Shown: one piece after another, positions 8,701-16,055 of the stretch | Position numbering within the stretch: the first letter of the stretch is position 1 | Layout: each line of letters starts with the position of its first letter | Source of the DNA: Candidatus Thiomargarita nelsonii | GTDB taxonomy: Bacteria > Pseudomonadota > Gammaproteobacteria > Beggiatoales > Beggiatoaceae | DNA: 34,584 bases | Direction: 5' to 3' | NCBI GenBank assembly: GCA_000785145.2 | Contig: JSZA02000073.1 | Location: 1 to 34,584, forward strand | Translations under genes and position numbers: made by a program | The notes under the pieces: generated by a model | The model's input: only the letters and a program-made list of their open reading frames with translations | Databases searched by the model: none | What the model was told of the DNA's origin: nothing

Positions 8701-10279
8701 CTTCGATAGGGCGATAGAGACTCATGCCTAATTGTCCTGTTTCTATCACTTGTTCAATTTTTTCAATGTCATAAACGGCAGTCGTGGCAGAAAAGTCTTC
8801 TCGATAGGCGACTGGAAAGGCTTTTTCATAGCGGCTAAATAATTGTGTGCCATGTTCTTCTCCATTGTGTTCCAGTAGGGCATCATGTAAGACATCTTGC
8901 CATTCGCGTGTGATTTCAATGAGTTGATTTTCTATTTGTTTGAAGTCGCAATCAATAGATGTGCTGGTGTAAACGATAAAGTGTATTTGTGCGAAAACGG
9001 ATTCTGATAGCCAGACATTAAATTCAATAGAAGTCCCTCCAAAGGCTTTGAGTAGCACGGTTTCCATGCGTTGACGCATTTCAGTGTCATAACGTTCACG
9101 CTGTACATAAACAAGACAGGAAAAAAAACGCCCATAAGTGTCAGCCCGCACAAATAGGCGAATGGGTTGTTGACGTTCTTGCAATTGCAAAATGCCTATG
9201 GCGGTTTGCCATAAAGTTTCTGGCTCGATTTGAAAAAGTTCATCACGGGGATAAGTTTCTAATATATAAAATAAGGCTTGGTGTTTATGACTGCCGTGTC
9301 GAAATCGGGCTTTGTCAAAGACGTATTTTATTTTGCGACGTATAATTGGTATTTCGGCAGTGAGTTGGTGATAAGCGGCAGAAGTGTATAAGCCTAAAAA
9401 GCGCAATTCTCCGGTGACAATGCCTTCTTTGTTGAGGCGTTTGATGCCAATGTAGTCCAGATGGGCAGGGCGGTGTATGTTTGATCGGGCTTTGGTTTTG
9501 TTGAGTAATATGAGAGGGGATTGAGGGGCGAGTTGGGTAAAGCTGTTTGAAATTTCTTTGTCACGCAAAATGCCCAATCCGGTGCAGGGTATTCGGTCCT
9601 TTTGAGGCGACAAGTCATATTCTCGATAACCTAAAAAGATGAAATGATTGGTTTGTAGCCAGCGCAGAAATTCACATTCTTCTTTGTCATTTGGCTCAAG
9701 TGCTTGCAAGGCTTCTTGCATTTTGTCCTGCATTTGTTGCCAATCTTCGACTGCGAGGCGTAATTCGCCTAAGACGGTTTTTAATTGATGCGCTATGCTT
9801 TCTAAGGTAGCGGTTTGTTTGTCGATTTCGATATGGATAATGGATTCGTAGTTGGCATTGGGGGTTTGGTAAGGTAAGACTTGGCGTAATTGTCCTTGTT
9901 CGTCACGCTCCACTGGTATGACGGGATAGATAATGAGGTGTACTGTCAAGCCTTGTCGATTGAGTGCCATGCGTATGGTGTCAATTAAAAAGGGCATGTC
10001 TTTAGTGAGAATGCTGACGATGGTATGGGGGGATTGCCAGCCATATTGTTCAATTTGGGGATTGTAAACGCGCACTTTGGTTTGGGTGTATTGATGTGCA
10101 AAGTGCCAATAGTCAAGGGCTGCTCCGTATAAGTGAGTGATATTTGGGTGTATATCCTCTGGGGCAACGGCGTGATAGAAGTGTTGAACAAAGTGTTTGA
10201 TTTGTTGAGATTCTGGTTCTGGAAATTTGTCCTCAATTAGGGTGAAGAGTTTTTCTAGTATTTCTGGGGTGTGTGTCAT
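5708..10279 (-). CDS. gdhB: NAD-specific glutamate dehydrogenase, large (GDH-180) type
   Basis: This 1523-aa protein interconverts glutamate with 2-oxoglutarate and ammonia using NAD, usually in the catabolic direction, in the cytoplasm. An N-terminal regulatory half contains ACT-like segments (such as SILTKDMPFLIDTIRMAL near residue 86). The catalytic core follows from about residue 770: GGLRWSDRLEDYRTEILGL, then KNAVIVPVGAKGGFV with the substrate-binding lysines, and ISVIGIGDMSGDVFGNG for the dinucleotide fold. ASGGSSGYDHKKMGITARGA lies between. Length is slightly under the family's usual 1600. The frame is intact despite the repeats crowding both ends. It stands alone: upstream are repeats and a decayed nuclease, downstream the 22-bp tandem repeat. 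Start ATG at 10279. The identification is secure; the symbol is by family. Confidence 0.93.
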   Translation of the reverse strand: MTHTPEILEKLFTLIEDKFPEPESQQIKHFVQHFYHAVAPEDIHPNITHLYGAALDYWHFAHQYTQTKVRVYNPQIEQYGWQSPHTIVSILTKDMPFLIDTIRMALNRQGLTVHLIIYPVIPVERDEQGQLRQVLPYQTPNANYESIIHIEIDKQTATLESIAHQLKTVLGELRLAVEDWQQMQDKMQEALQALEPNDKEECEFLRWLQTNHFIFLGYREYDLSPQKDRIPCTGLGILRDKEISNSFTQLAPQSPLILLNKTKARSNIHRPAHLDYIGIKRLNKEGIVTGELRFLGLYTSAAYHQLTAEIPIIRRKIKYVFDKARFRHGSHKHQALFYILETYPRDELFQIEPETLWQTAIGILQLQERQQPIRLFVRADTYGRFFSCLVYVQRERYDTEMRQRMETVLLKAFGGTSIEFNVWLSESVFAQIHFIVYTSTSIDCDFKQIENQLIEITREWQDVLHDALLEHNGEEHGTQLFSRYEKAFPVAYREDFSATTAVYDIEKIEQVIETGQLGMSLYRPIEANSIRFKIFHAQNHIPLSQILPMLENMGVKVISERAYEITPIWIQEFGLLHDEQSLDINQIKALFQDVFVRLWRGEIENDGFNRLALRAHLTWREILIFRAYWKYLRQTGGNFSQKYVEQALLNNPTIAKTLLDLFYARCNPAQDKTTNNYHALIEKSLDSVKSLDEDRILRLFLGAILATLRTNYFQDKPYLSFKFDPSKVPDLPKPRPLFEIFVYSTKVEGVHLRGGKVARGGLRWSDRLEDYRTEILGLLKAQMVKNAVIVPVGAKGGFVAKQAEGIECYKTFIRGLLDITDNLIEGQIVPPPNVVRHDDDDPYLVVAADKGTATFSDIANEIAKDFWLNDAFASGGSSGYDHKKMGITARGAWESVKRHFREMQVNIQTQEISVIGIGDMSGDVFGNGLLLSQHIKLLAAFNHRHIFLDPNPQKSWEERQRLFNLPRSTWADYNPKLISQGGGVFSRNSKSIRISPQVQTMLGIQAKSLKPNELIQAILCAPVDLLWNGGIGTYVKAQTEHHAEVGDKNNDAVRVNGQELRCKVVGEGGNLGFTQRGRIEYAQNGGRINTDALDNSGGVDCSDHEVNIKILLNAIGDMTNKQRNLMLAEMTEQVSELVLKNNYLQTQAISIPLSISPQMFDLHARFLRHLEKQGQIDRELEFLPNNKILAERRTAQQGFTSPELCILLAYSKISLYQALLGSDLPENPYFRSILEKYFPSPLPTRFAEEIAQHRLHREIITTQLTNLVINRGGIAFVYMLEEETGQTAPEIVSAFMIAWEIFDIEKLCLDIEALDNEINSQVQLKMIMSARQQIERASRWLLRHHRMPIAKTIETLRPGVIQLAESLIEDAEQLKVLREAGVPSELATRVARLEISLSALDIVEVANATAVTLEHVAAVHFLLGARLKLYWLRDQINQLPRNNRWTALSRSALRDELYRTHRELTTLVLQTNNNTAEDQVNAWMTKNATRISRYQEIISEISQVEKPYLAMLSVGLREIRNLL

Positions 10280-10439
10280 TTAATTTAAAATCTCCGGTTT
10301 GTTTTACAAGAATAGGCGATAAATCGCCTACTACGAACGGGCACCTCTCGTTCCCACGCTCTGTGATAAATATTATAGAGTATCAGCTAAATAGATGTCA
10401 ATTTGGGCGTACCCTACGACCGGTATTAAATTTTAACAG
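10280..10439. other. Intergenic repeat debris upstream of the glutamate dehydrogenase gene
   Basis: Holds AGGCGATAAATCGCCTA (a short inverted repeat near 10314-10330), CTCGTTCCCACGCTCTGTG near 10347-10365 and GGGCGTACCCTACGACC near 10406. These are truncated copies of the repeat modules seen elsewhere. The glutamate dehydrogenase promoter should lie in the right-to-left direction here but I cannot point to it. Confidence 0.5.
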
Positions 10440-10761
10440 TTATTGCTCCGAAAGAGCCTTAACTCTTTCCAAAGTTAGCCCGGTTGCACTAGCTATTTGC
10501 TCTACTGAGAAACTATCAATAGCTAAAAGATTACAGGCAGTTTCCCCTCTTCAATACCTTCTTTTCGTGCCTCTTCCTGATTATCCTCTTCTTTCATTTG
10601 AGCACGTTCATCAGCCGTAAGATTATCCTCCTTGATGACTTCAAATATATTGTATAGATATACCGGTTTTTTCAGAAGCTATTCTAGTTGGTAAGTAATT
10701 ACCTTCAGCCACGATTTTTGGGCCACCTTGCCGACTTTTTTCATCTCTGGCGTCAATATCC
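10440..10761 (-). pseudogene. C-terminal remnant of an Rpn / PD-(D/E)XK transposase-like protein
   Basis: On the minus strand, pieces in different frames read DARDEKSRQGGPKIVAEGNY then RIASEKTGI, then EVIKEDNLTADERAQMKEED with EEARKEGIEEGK, and finally LLAIDSFSVEQIASATGLTL with ERVKALSEQ at the stop (10442-10440). The charged KEGIEEGK helix followed by a short HTH-like tail SVEQIASATGL is the usual end of Rpn-family nuclease proteins. At least two frameshifts separate the pieces and a family B hairpin (10758-10782) cuts the upstream end. The catalytic N-terminus is not present. This is a dead fragment. Confidence 0.6.
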
Positions 10762-10782
10762 TATTTCTTCAAGAAATAGGAT
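10758..10782. repeat. Hairpin repeat, family B
   Basis: ATCCTATTTCTT-c-AAGAAATAGGAT is a perfect 12-bp stem with a one-base loop, followed by TTTTT on the plus strand. Near-identical copies lie at 27616-27648 and 28461-28493. It could work as a terminator, but repetition at three sites with flanking gene damage points to a mobile hairpin. Confidence 0.8.
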
Positions 10783-10925
10783 TTTTGGGTTTGTGCCAAG
10801 GGATTTTTTTGTGACTGGCTTATTTCAACATTTTCATTTCCAGTGCAAGTAGCGCACTCTTGGCATTGAGCAAGAGAGTAAGGGTATCGCTCCATCATTT
10901 TTATCTGGACAACGATGGATTCCGC

Positions 10926-11756
10926 TCATGCCTCACCTCCCGTCAACACAAAATCGGCTTCAAGGTGGCTTTTAACCAAATCAATGGCACTGTCGTACCA
11001 CTTAATCTGCCTAACGGGGCTGCCATCGGTTTTGTGTTTCTTGCCAGTGTCCAAATATACGCCATGTTCCTTGCCGAGGTTCGTTAGCTCATAATAGAGA
11101 CTATCTTTATGATCGCGGTGTGAGGTTTGTAGCCCAATTTCGGTCAAGATTGGGTTGACCTGACGTGTTTTTAGGCCAAGCCGCTTAGCGATGTCAGAAA
11201 CTGTCAAGGTCTGCTCTTGGGTTTCGGCACTTAGGTGAGTTATACCCATCTTTTCTAATGGGTTGATGCCGGTGTGTTTGATTGTGGCCGCGTTGGCTGC
11301 AAGAGCAAGTTGATTGCCTGTTACGCCGATGCACTCACAAATCGAGGCGTAGGCTTTAAATGTCTCTGCGATTTCTGACATCTCTTTTAGCATTGGGTTG
11401 GCCGATTGCGTAGTGACTTGTCGTGCATTTCTAAAGGCCACCGTTAAATCCAATTTCAACTGCACAACATCGGGCGTGTTGCGGGACAAGGTGAGGGCAA
11501 AGATGGTTTGATCTTCGTTTAAGAGAGTGTATTTGGCCTGAGTAGCACCAATAGTACGTTTTCTCACTTCCGTTTTAAACGGAAGTGAACCAAGCTCTTG
11601 AAACTTATAAAGATATTTATTGATGGTTTCAATTAAGTTTTTATGTTGAATATCAAGGCGCTCGGCAATAAGCCGGCTATCGACACGCGGAGTGCCATCA
11701 TCGTTGATGACGTTGATTGGTTGCGTTTTAGGCGCAATTTGGGTATTATTACTCAT
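10926..11756 (-). CDS. Phage regulatory protein Rha family with C-terminal winged-helix domain
   Basis: The N-terminal 100 residues match the Rha domain: TPRVDSRLIAERLDIQHKNL, then the helix ELGSLPFKTEVRKRT and the signature YTLLNEDQTIFALTLSRNT with VAFRNAR. A second DNA-binding unit, TVSDIAKRLGLKTRQVNPIL near residue 190, resembles the C-terminal module of phage antirepressors. Rha proteins are found on lambdoid-like phages and phage satellites, where some interfere with growth of other phages. Length 276 aa is normal for the two-domain form. It sits next to a small HTH regulator and no structural phage genes are seen, so this is either a prophage relic or a captured regulator. ATG at 11756. 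Confidence 0.8.
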   Translation of the reverse strand: MSNNTQIAPKTQPINVINDDGTPRVDSRLIAERLDIQHKNLIETINKYLYKFQELGSLPFKTEVRKRTIGATQAKYTLLNEDQTIFALTLSRNTPDVVQLKLDLTVAFRNARQVTTQSANPMLKEMSEIAETFKAYASICECIGVTGNQLALAANAATIKHTGINPLEKMGITHLSAETQEQTLTVSDIAKRLGLKTRQVNPILTEIGLQTSHRDHKDSLYYELTNLGKEHGVYLDTGKKHKTDGSPVRQIKWYDSAIDLVKSHLEADFVLTGGEA

Positions 11757-11947
11757 GGCAATTTATTTCCGTTAGTGGTTATTGCTTAAAGAACTAGCGA
11801 CATCTGCTCCGTGGAAAGTTTAGGTGTCGCTATTATTTTTAACTTAATGTCTAGTCTAAATTATTAAAGATAATGACTCAAAAAAATATCAGTGACTTGA
11901 CGGTCGGTTATTATACTGAGCCTCAAATAAATGTCAAGCCTTAATTA

Positions 11948-12352
11948 TTAATTATTTTTTCTTTGCATATAATTCAATAGGCTAGGATAGTAAATAAGGG
12001 TAGAGCCTCCATGTTTTTTTGCGACAACAATCCCCTCTCTTACTAGTTGATTGATGTATTGTCTGGTATAGTTGGTTTTATGTGCGGCCACTCTAGCAGG
12101 TAAATAATCACCCTTTTGCTCTACAAGAGGCCGACCACCTCCACGCCCTTGTTTTCGCCCATTTTGTCTCTGTTTTTCTAATCTATTTTCAATATGTAGA
12201 GACAAACTATTACCATCGATCCACGACTCAGCACTCCGCCCACGCATCATAGACCGATGACCAACCACAGCCCCTTTTTCCAACAACTGATACAACCGCG
12301 CCCGCGACAACCCAAACCGTTCCGAAGCCTCTCTGATGCTAAGCCTTTCCAT
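11948..12352 (-). CDS. Small DNA-binding protein with two helix-turn-helix segments
   Basis: Of 134 residues, the first HTH is SIREASERFGLSRARLYQLL near residue 5 and the second is YLPARVAAHKTNYTRQYINQ near residue 83, followed by LVREGIVVAKKHGG and a YYPSLLNY tail. The linker (KQRQNGRKQGRGGGRP) is very basic. The layout resembles a duplicated excisionase/MerR-type HTH, each half expected to bind a DNA half-site. Stop at 11948. GGAG lies a few bases before the ATG (minus strand AAGGAGAGGATT). It is divergent from the J-like gene across about 200 bases, so it could regulate that gene or the Rha gene downstream. The specific family is not recognised. Confidence 0.7.
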   Translation of the reverse strand: MERLSIREASERFGLSRARLYQLLEKGAVVGHRSMMRGRSAESWIDGNSLSLHIENRLEKQRQNGRKQGRGGGRPLVEQKGDYLPARVAAHKTNYTRQYINQLVREGIVVAKKHGGSTLIYYPSLLNYMQRKNN

Positions 12353-12550
12353 AATCCTCTCCTTTAAATGTCAAGTGCTGTCGTAATATTATAGGCATTA
12401 AGCATTGATAAATCAAGTTAATAGTTATCAGTTAATTTATAATTAATAAAAAGGATTTGAAATTTGTTTTTGGATGTGTTTGAATACTTTGCCCTGTAAT
12501 GCTCACATGTTCCATTTTGGAACTCATGCTACTTTCAGCCAACTTAAAAT

Positions 12551-13282
12551 ATGGAACAAGAAATAAATCATTACAAAATTATAGGTGTGTACCCGTCCGA
12601 TAGCGTTGAGTATATCGAAAAGCAAGCAAAATTAAAAATCATCAAGATAAAAGCCGCGCTTGCAAGGAAAGATTACCAAATGCTTGATGTATCTACGGAT
12701 ATTGATGATGCGCGTCTGAAGCAAGTAGCAATAGAAAAAATAGCTGAAATAGAAGAGGCTAAAGAAATCTTATTAAATCCCAAAACACGTAAAGAATTTG
12801 ATGTTAAAACGTATGGGAAAAGTTATTTAAAGAAAAAACGGAAAAAACGTGACCCCAAGAAATATGAAAAGTTGAAAGCTTTTTTGGGGAAAAAAGAAGA
12901 CGTAACAACAGCAATTGTCTATGCTATTGCTATATTGATTGCAGGTTTTATATGGTTTGTAGTATTACCAGAGGGTTCAAATGAACGTTCAAATACTACC
13001 AAATCCGACTTCCCTGAAAGAGAAATAAAATGTTACACACAAGGGAATAATTATGCAGCAAAATCAAAAAACTTGTTTGAAAAAGCGGTTCACTTTGGCG
13101 TACAAAAAGATTATATTGCACTTGAAAAATTATTGAATTCAAATTTGGTTTTTCGTTTAAATTCAGGAATTCAAGTCCATATAGAAGACCGTGCGGGGTT
13201 TTTGGGTGCTGTTATAAAGATCCGTCCGGTTGGTAAAATAACTACCTACTGGACTAATACAGAAGCTGTTAATTGTCAGTGA
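12551..13282 (+). CDS. Membrane-anchored protein with a degenerate J-like domain
   Basis: The first 80 residues resemble a J domain: HYKIIGVYPSDSVEYIEKQA at the start and EIEEAKEILLNPKTRKEFD at its end match helix I and the helix III-IV pattern. The HPD tripeptide that activates Hsp70 is absent, so DnaK stimulation is unlikely. A basic linker (KKKRKKRDPKKYEK) leads to one transmembrane helix, TAIVYAIAILIAGFIWFVVL near residues 120-139. The remaining 100 residues have two cysteines and would lie across the membrane from the J-like part. The family is not recognised. The gene is alone between phage-type regulators and a transposase relic, and is very AT-rich, which suggests recent acquisition. 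No strong ribosome binding site is seen upstream of the ATG. Confidence 0.65.
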   Translation: MEQEINHYKIIGVYPSDSVEYIEKQAKLKIIKIKAALARKDYQMLDVSTDIDDARLKQVAIEKIAEIEEAKEILLNPKTRKEFDVKTYGKSYLKKKRKKRDPKKYEKLKAFLGKKEDVTTAIVYAIAILIAGFIWFVVLPEGSNERSNTTKSDFPEREIKCYTQGNNYAAKSKNLFEKAVHFGVQKDYIALEKLLNSNLVFRLNSGIQVHIEDRAGFLGAVIKIRPVGKITTYWTNTEAVNCQ

Positions 13283-13323
13283 AGGATTTATACTAAGGTG
13301 ATTTCCGAAAAACAATATACCGG

Positions 13324-13488
13324 CTACCCCATCAAAGCAGGAGAAATAAAAATGTCCCATTTGGGTAATTTAGGATTTCGGTTAAGGCGTTCTTTTACGA
13401 TTCGCATCGCGGCTTTGCCTAAAGATATTCCTTTTTCATAGATTTGATGACTCAATTGAACTATCGGGTTTAAGCCTTTCCAAGTCAT
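13324..13488 (-). pseudogene. C-terminal relic of an ISAzo13-type (Rhodopirellula-type) DDE transposase
   Basis: A 54-codon minus-strand frame reads MTWKGLNPIVQLSHQIYEKG, then SLGKAAMRIVKERL and LPKWDIFI. The TWKGL...IYEKG(I/V)SL...R(L).....LPKW pattern is the extreme C-terminus of this transposase family. A stop lies a few codons upstream and no catalytic DDE region is present nearby. It is a fragment left by deletion. Confidence 0.55.
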
Positions 13489-13544
13489 ACTGATAAAATC
13501 AATTGCTTAAATACTTATGTATAAGTGAGTGCGCGGGGCAAAGG

Positions 13545-13790
13545 AATGCCTGTTTGCACCGCTCTGCGGGACGCTCCGCGTCCAGCAAGGCATTCCCACG
13601 CAGAGCGTCAATGCCACCTTCGTTAAGGGCAACCACAAGGGATTGCCCCTACATAATATAACGGTTTGTAGGGGCATACCCTATCGGGTTTGCCCTCTTA
13701 ACTTAATGGCATTTTTGCTCCGCGTGGGAACGAGGAATATTGTTGTAGGGGCAACACCCTAGTGGTTGCCCGAAATCGAAATTATTTATC
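13545..13790. repeat. Compound intergenic repeat block
   Basis: Includes GGGACGCTCCGCGTCC near 13568, CCCACGCAGAGCGTC near 13596, GGGCAACCACAAGGGATTGC with CCCTAC near 13629-13654, GTAGGGGCATACCCTATCGG near 13671, AACTTAATGGCATT near 13699, TCCGCGTGGGAACGAGG near 13720 and GTAGGGGCAACACCCTAGTG with GTTGCCC near 13745-13771. Every repeat module of the window except families A and B is present, nested in one another. No gene is supported. Confidence 0.75.
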
Positions 13791-13797
13791 TGAACAT

Positions 13798-14790
13798 CTA
13801 TAGTTGCATATTCATTTTATCGGCAATAACCCTGGCGAGTTGCATAAAATCTTGTTTTGCCCCCTGTACGGCGACAGCATGACTGCCAATAGCACCATCG
13901 GCGGTAGTCAGCTTGAATATGGGGGTGCGATGTTCCTGGCTCATGGGAATCAAGCTTCTGTAATGTTTAATGGTGGCAAGGCAATGAGGATCATCTGCCG
14001 GCTTTATATCTGTATCTTCTGGTTTGTTGAGTACATATTCACGATAAACAACTGGGATGCGGTTGACCCATTTGTCATAAGCTTTGATGGGACGCTCCAA
14101 ACGTATTCCGTATTGTTGGCACAAATAGCCAATAGATTGCATTTTTCCTTGTGGCAGTTGGAAATTTGGATAGTGTTCGGGGGTATTTGCCCAGTTATCC
14201 AATTTTTTTTGCCATAGATTGTTCCAGTTTCTCAAAGTGGGTCCAAGATTTTTGAGCCCTTGCAAGGAAAAAAAATCGGCCCCCAAAGGAATTATCACAT
14301 AATCTGTGGCAATTAGAGCCGAGCGGTTGATGGCGCCCAGATTTGGACCAATATCAACCAAAATCAGGTCCGCTTCCACTTTGCAGGCCGCCATTTGCAT
14401 GATTTGCCAAAAAGAACTGAGTATTCGCATCGGACGGTATAGGTCGCCCATACACCATTCATTGGAAAGTGTGTCTTCGTATGTGGAAAGACTTGCATCA
14501 CCTGGGATGAGGTATAAATCAGTCGCAATTTTCTGGAGTTGGGGTTCTACAATGTCCCCAATTCCGGTCAATGGTTTGACTGAGTGAAAAATGGTTGAGC
14601 CGCTTGCATTCCAGAGTGTTTCGATTTTGTCCTCATCCAAAAATGCTGCGGTCAAGTTGGCTTGTGGGTCTAAATCCACGGCAATAACCCGTTTGTGTAA
14701 TTCGGCAAACATCCAGGCTAAGTGATAAAGCAGAGAAGTTTTGCCGACCCCTCTTTTGTTATTGAAAAAGGTTAAGATGGGCGAACTCAT
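13798..14790 (-). CDS. ParA/Soj-like ATPase coupled to a Schlafen-type protein
   Basis: The deviant Walker A box is NNKRGVGKTSLLYHLAWM at the N-terminus, with the signature lysine of ParA/MinD ATPases. AVDLDPQANLTAAFL is the A' motif and ADLILVDIGPNLGAINRSAL the Walker B region. YVIIPLGADFFSLQGLKNLG follows as in Soj proteins. The start at 14790 overlaps the upstream stop by ATGA and has GAGG eight or so bases before it; an upstream ATG at 14811 would give seven extra residues. The 330-aa length exceeds a minimal ParA, with an insert around residues 190-260. There is no ParB gene or parS-like site, so plasmid partition is unlikely. The tight coupling to an AlbA_2 protein suggests both act together, possibly in defence or stress control; this is inference. 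Confidence 0.85.
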   Translation of the reverse strand: MSSPILTFFNNKRGVGKTSLLYHLAWMFAELHKRVIAVDLDPQANLTAAFLDEDKIETLWNASGSTIFHSVKPLTGIGDIVEPQLQKIATDLYLIPGDASLSTYEDTLSNEWCMGDLYRPMRILSSFWQIMQMAACKVEADLILVDIGPNLGAINRSALIATDYVIIPLGADFFSLQGLKNLGPTLRNWNNLWQKKLDNWANTPEHYPNFQLPQGKMQSIGYLCQQYGIRLERPIKAYDKWVNRIPVVYREYVLNKPEDTDIKPADDPHCLATIKHYRSLIPMSQEHRTPIFKLTTADGAIGSHAVAVQGAKQDFMQLARVIADKMNMQL

Positions 14791-15983
14791 GCTTTTTTCC
14801 TCAATGTGCAAAGCACTGTGCTTTGGTTGGCCACAAATTCTATTTTTGGGTTGCCGTTTTTCTCCATCTCTTTTTGCGCCGTGGCAATGCCTCGGCCAAA
14901 TGCCTGGATAAAACCGTAAGTTTTCAGTGCATCAGAAATATTGGGATTACGATAATCGGTAATACCCGGTTGGCCAAAATTGTCTGGCGTGACATTGCCG
15001 TAGGGGCCACCCGGACTGGTGATTTCAATGCGATCATTAAACCAATACACCCGCACTGGTGCATTGCTGCTTTCGTAGGTGCGATGTAAAACGCCGTTAT
15101 ATAAAATCTGTTGAATGGCAGCGCGGGGATACGTGTATGCTTTGGTATCAGTTGGTGCGGAAACGATGTCAATGGCAAGCCGGTTATGCGCCCAGAGTTT
15201 TTCCTCTGCTCGCATGTTAGCTAGGGTGCCGCCTGTTTTTTCTTCGTCAACCACCGGGTCGGATAATTCGGTGCCATTTATCCGCAAAAACTGGATAGTG
15301 GCGCCCGGCAGAAAATCTTGCGGGTTTTTGCCAAGTGTCAACAATCCCAATACTGTAGGGATCGGCGGAGAAACTATCATTTTGCATGAGGCAAGACGTT
15401 CTTCATACGAACGGTCGTTTGCTTCCAAAACATCAGCTGCAAAGGCTGCCGGCAGGTATTCGCTTTCAAAAATGAGGCGCGAAAGTTCCGAAAGTTTTGC
15501 GATGGGAATAGGATAAAGATCAAAAGGAAGATTTTTATATCTTCTTTTTTCGGTCATAATCCGCTCTTCCTGTGCATTAGCGATGGCCCGGCGTGGCCCG
15601 GTACGAATCCAAATACGACCACTGTATTTGACTGGGGGCATATCTGAAGGTCGAACCGTGATCACTGCCATATCCGCCCCTTTTAAGTTCCGTTTTTCCA
15701 CCAAAAGCACTGGTAAAGGCAGGATGTTACCGTCTGTTTTCATATCGGCAAGACTGCATAATAGTTCATCAGTTATGGGTACTTGAGACGGGCTGCCATC
15801 ATCGTTTGCACCGATAAAGAGTACTCCTGGCTGATTATGGTTAGGTAAATCATTGGCAAATGCACAAACTGCTTGCCTTGCCTTTTTGGGCGTATCACCT
15901 TTGAAAGATTGTTTACGTTCCACGAGGTCGGATTCAAGCTCATCAAGCAAGGTTTCTAAGTCGTTATCAGAAAATATTTCCAT
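14787..15983 (-). CDS. Schlafen AlbA_2 domain protein with C-terminal GHKL-like ATP-binding domain
   Basis: The N-terminal AlbA_2 domain reads DLVERKQSFKGDTPKKARQA then VCAFANDLPNHNQPGVLFIG and DDGSP near residues 20-65. It belongs to the Schlafen-core fold, known for nucleic-acid binding and, in some members, RNA cleavage. The C-terminal part near residues 290-370 carries the HATPase_c_4 pattern: AAIQQILYNGVLHRTYES, YWFNDRIEITSPGG and RNPNISDALKTYGFIQAFGR. The 398-aa protein is usually annotated as an ATP-binding or RecG-like transcriptional regulator. It overlaps the ParA gene by 4 bases, so the two form an operon. Upstream is a perfect inverted repeat and then a frameshifted AAA ATPase gene on the same strand. 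Confidence 0.85.
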   Translation of the reverse strand: MEIFSDNDLETLLDELESDLVERKQSFKGDTPKKARQAVCAFANDLPNHNQPGVLFIGANDDGSPSQVPITDELLCSLADMKTDGNILPLPVLLVEKRNLKGADMAVITVRPSDMPPVKYSGRIWIRTGPRRAIANAQEERIMTEKRRYKNLPFDLYPIPIAKLSELSRLIFESEYLPAAFAADVLEANDRSYEERLASCKMIVSPPIPTVLGLLTLGKNPQDFLPGATIQFLRINGTELSDPVVDEEKTGGTLANMRAEEKLWAHNRLAIDIVSAPTDTKAYTYPRAAIQQILYNGVLHRTYESSNAPVRVYWFNDRIEITSPGGPYGNVTPDNFGQPGITDYRNPNISDALKTYGFIQAFGRGIATAQKEMEKNGNPKIEFVANQSTVLCTLRKKA

Positions 15984-15997
15984 TTATTTTACCAGTT

Positions 15998-16032
15998 GTT
16001 TCGGGAATGGAGCGAAGCGGATTTCCCGAAAC
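15998..16032. repeat. Perfect inverted repeat between accessory genes
   Basis: GTTTCGGGAA at 15998-16007 and TTCCCGAAAC at 16023-16032 form a 10-bp perfect stem around GGAGCGAAGCGG. It separates the Schlafen-ParA pair from the upstream AAA gene and could be a terminator for the latter, though no T-run follows on the minus strand. It may instead be a further short palindromic repeat type. Confidence 0.6.
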
Positions 16033-16055
16033 TCGTTGTTAATTTTATCAAAGTT

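Noticed and set aside
10273..10620. 115-codon plus-strand frame
   Set aside because: It is antisense to the glutamate dehydrogenase start, repeats and the Rpn-like remnant, whose minus-strand frames give recognisable protein sequence.
10926..12352. Complete prophage
   Set aside because: Only two regulator-type genes are seen; no integrase, structural, lysis or packaging genes, and no attachment repeats.
13529..13762. 77-codon plus-strand frame
   Set aside because: The translation lies wholly in palindromic repeat modules and would contain repeat-encoded sequence only.
13798..15983. Plasmid partition locus
   Set aside because: ParA-like ATPase present, but no ParB, no parS-like repeats and no replication gene; the partner is a Schlafen-type protein.
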